Source of the DNA: Nitrososphaerota archaeon
GTDB lineage: Archaea > Thermoproteota > Nitrososphaeria > Nitrososphaerales > Nitrosopumilaceae
Assembly (NCBI GenBank): GCA_021325615.1
Contig: JAJPGU010000010.1
Span: 62,001 to 126,000, forward strand
Reading direction: 5' to 3'
DNA length: 64,000 nt
Of this stretch, positions 63,601-64,000 are shown piece by piece (within the stretch, counting starts at the first letter, position 1; every line of letters begins with the position of its first letter). The notes under the pieces were generated by a model. It was not told where the DNA came from. It searched no databases and was given only the letters and a program-made list of their open reading frames with translations. Both the position numbers and the translations under genes were made by a program.

Positions 63601-64000
63601 TCCACTACCTCTATTGTGTGGAATTGGGGAGACGGTTCCACCAGTACAGGAGCTATTGGATATCATGTATATTCTCAAGGGAATTCATATCCCCTTCAAG
63701 TCACTGCCTCTTACTCTGATGGTTCTTCTGTGACGACTTCAACCACAGTAAGCGTCTCTGAATTTGGAGCACCTTCGAGCTGCGAAATTTTGACCGTCAC
63801 CTCTGGTAATGGTGGCAATATTTCTGTCGTTCTTCCTAGCGGTTCAAACTTGTATCAAGGTGGACAATCCCAAACCGTTTTTCTGGCAAAAGGAACTCCA
63901 GTAACACTTACAGCAGAACCAAGTAACGGTTTTTCCTTCGATGCATGGATAGCAAGTAACAATGTAGATAACACTCCGAGTGGAGAACCGATAAACTCGG
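60691..64000 (+). CDS. Very large exported surface protein, cut by window edge
   Basis: At least 1103 residues from ATG 60691 with no stop before the edge. A signal sequence (LIAILLIAMLILSGSSS) is followed by YVTN propeller repeats (about 50-360), two copies of a GL-x-G-type module (FSEDGMAPGLTWSTTFG and FSEQGLSSGLPWTVHF; about 365-515), a second propeller (about 520-840), an invasin-like Ig domain (ATVLDQNNNPVSGVTVSFYS) and a PKD domain (NWGDGSTSTGAIGYHVYSQG). The module style occurs in Thermoplasmata and Thaumarchaeota surface proteins and suggests adhesion. The DNA is clearly AT-richer than the core genes, and it follows a dead integrase, so it may be on an acquired segment. Confidence 0.82.
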   Translation, partial: MLLGSQLDNIRSKLIAILLIAMLILSGSSSLTSLESLYSNKEIQKNFAAYGTLNLSNPITQNVTVGSNPWGIAYDPKDGYVFVGGPNGNSEVAVIDSTTSNVVSYIQVGGSVEGLSYDPNNDAIYVADFTKNIAVISGSTLQLIAQIPTNYGSAWGTTFDPANGDIYVTYDGPSGVTIINGATNQVTGTLKVGNTCNAASWTGVYDANSQEIYLPDYCDSSISVINAVSNTMVTSIIPHNGQPYSITYNPSKNEFYVLGNVGIGLINGSTNTVIGTIGYTEGTNGYGGITYDPTDNLVFAAMNAGSNLMVVNSTTDGLVTNLSTQSEPLGVLYDSQNSDLYVANYGAGTVSIISFNPPTKNYQVNFSEDGMAPGLTWSTTFGTQTKPSGSGTISFVTTNGTFPFSVQPPTGYAANPSSSSITVAGKNITNYINISPTVFSQITFSEQGLSSGLPWTVHFNGVVQSSVTSSLQFSEPNGNFGYSVTPPPGYTVYPTQGSIDVNGPSTTTLVFTPVTSIGVGQGPQSIAYDSNNGDIYVANLYSGTVSVINGAINTVSKTISVGTDPTAILYDPANKEIYVANSYSNNVSVISDSTNQVVDTIPAGTYPSYLLFDSANGYIYVSNNGQGTVTIINGADNSIKNTVSVGQGPQGMATDSSGNVYVANSNSYTISVISASSNSVTNTVTGVYANPSLVAYDSANSEIYAMGSDVVYPISNYQAGNPIQLSGGEADGIIFANNSIYVADGNTVSVISGSTLTPITVGTGAQNMLYDPNNNLVYVANYGGSSISVISSSNTVVSTITVGSAPANLVLGANNQIYSANFGSSTVSAISGQGSPIGPVVSSIQVSSNPTSITINGQQAIIQATVLDQNNNPVSGVTVSFYSNYGSLSATDAITNNVGQATTTLSYSGNLQTSLTSTIIATALGKSGTTQVMIVPSTEPSPPTQKSISLSPACTQELSVQIYAIIGSESSTTSIVWNWGDGSTSTGAIGYHVYSQGNSYPLQVTASYSDGSSVTTSTTVSVSEFGAPSSCEILTVTSGNGGNISVVLPSGSNLYQGGQSQTVFLAKGTPVTLTAEPSNGFSFDAWIASNNVDNTPSGEPINS

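Overview
The window looks like a chromosomal segment of a Nitrososphaera-type thaumarchaeon (class Nitrososphaeria). The evidence is a set of archaeal information-processing genes (S27e, L44e, NAC, Csl4, Dph2, TiaS, thermosome), many TTG/GTG starts placed about 25 bp after a TATA box (leaderless mRNAs), moderately high GC with heavy use of AGG for arginine, small zinc proteins typical of this class, and surface proteins with a PEF-type C-terminus. No ammonia-oxidation genes lie in the window, so the physiology is inferred from relatedness only.

Layout. 1-8.6 kb: HflX GTPase (cut by the left edge), an AbrB-PhoU regulator with a palindromic divergent promoter, PUA and NAC proteins, a RuvC/YqgF-like protein, a zinc protein, UbiD, heme O synthase, an Lrp regulator and aspartate-semialdehyde dehydrogenase. 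8.6-12.9 kb: a tightly overlapping cobalamin operon (cobD-cobQ-cbiB-cobS-cobY) that attaches aminopropanol and the nucleotide loop; its CobQ has no glutaminase domain. 12.8-19.7 kb: ribosomal L44e-S27e, adenine deaminase, endonuclease V, a stand-alone RAM-domain protein, thermosome and a PfkB kinase.

19.7-29 kb is an accessory, mostly minus-strand block of exported proteins: a 919-residue protein with two near-identical Fn3 domains, a 506-residue exported protein, a secreted Hint-domain protein, a seven-bladed YVTN propeller, small membrane proteins and a possible Cas1 N-terminal relic. 29-39.9 kb returns to core genes: GMP synthase, DUF72, an MptE-like pterin kinase divergent from dihydropteroate synthase, IMP dehydrogenase, prephenate dehydratase, Csl4, Dph2, a RAM protein and TiaS. 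At 39.9-40.0 kb lies an initiator tRNA-Met gene interrupted by three introns.

40.1-49.8 kb holds a sugar dehydrogenase, class II HMG-CoA reductase and a long histidine operon (hisG-D-C-HAD-B-H-A-F-I) with an embedded HAD protein that is a candidate histidinol-phosphatase; hisE is absent. 50.5-53.1 kb pairs threonine synthase with a fused ubiquitin-like/E1 protein. 53.1-59.5 kb has a DUF354 protein, a Rossmann protein, grpE-dnaK-dnaJ and a HAD nucleotidase that seems to start at ACG. The right end (59.6-64 kb) is a visibly AT-richer accessory zone: a decayed tyrosine recombinase followed by a very large surface protein that runs off the edge.
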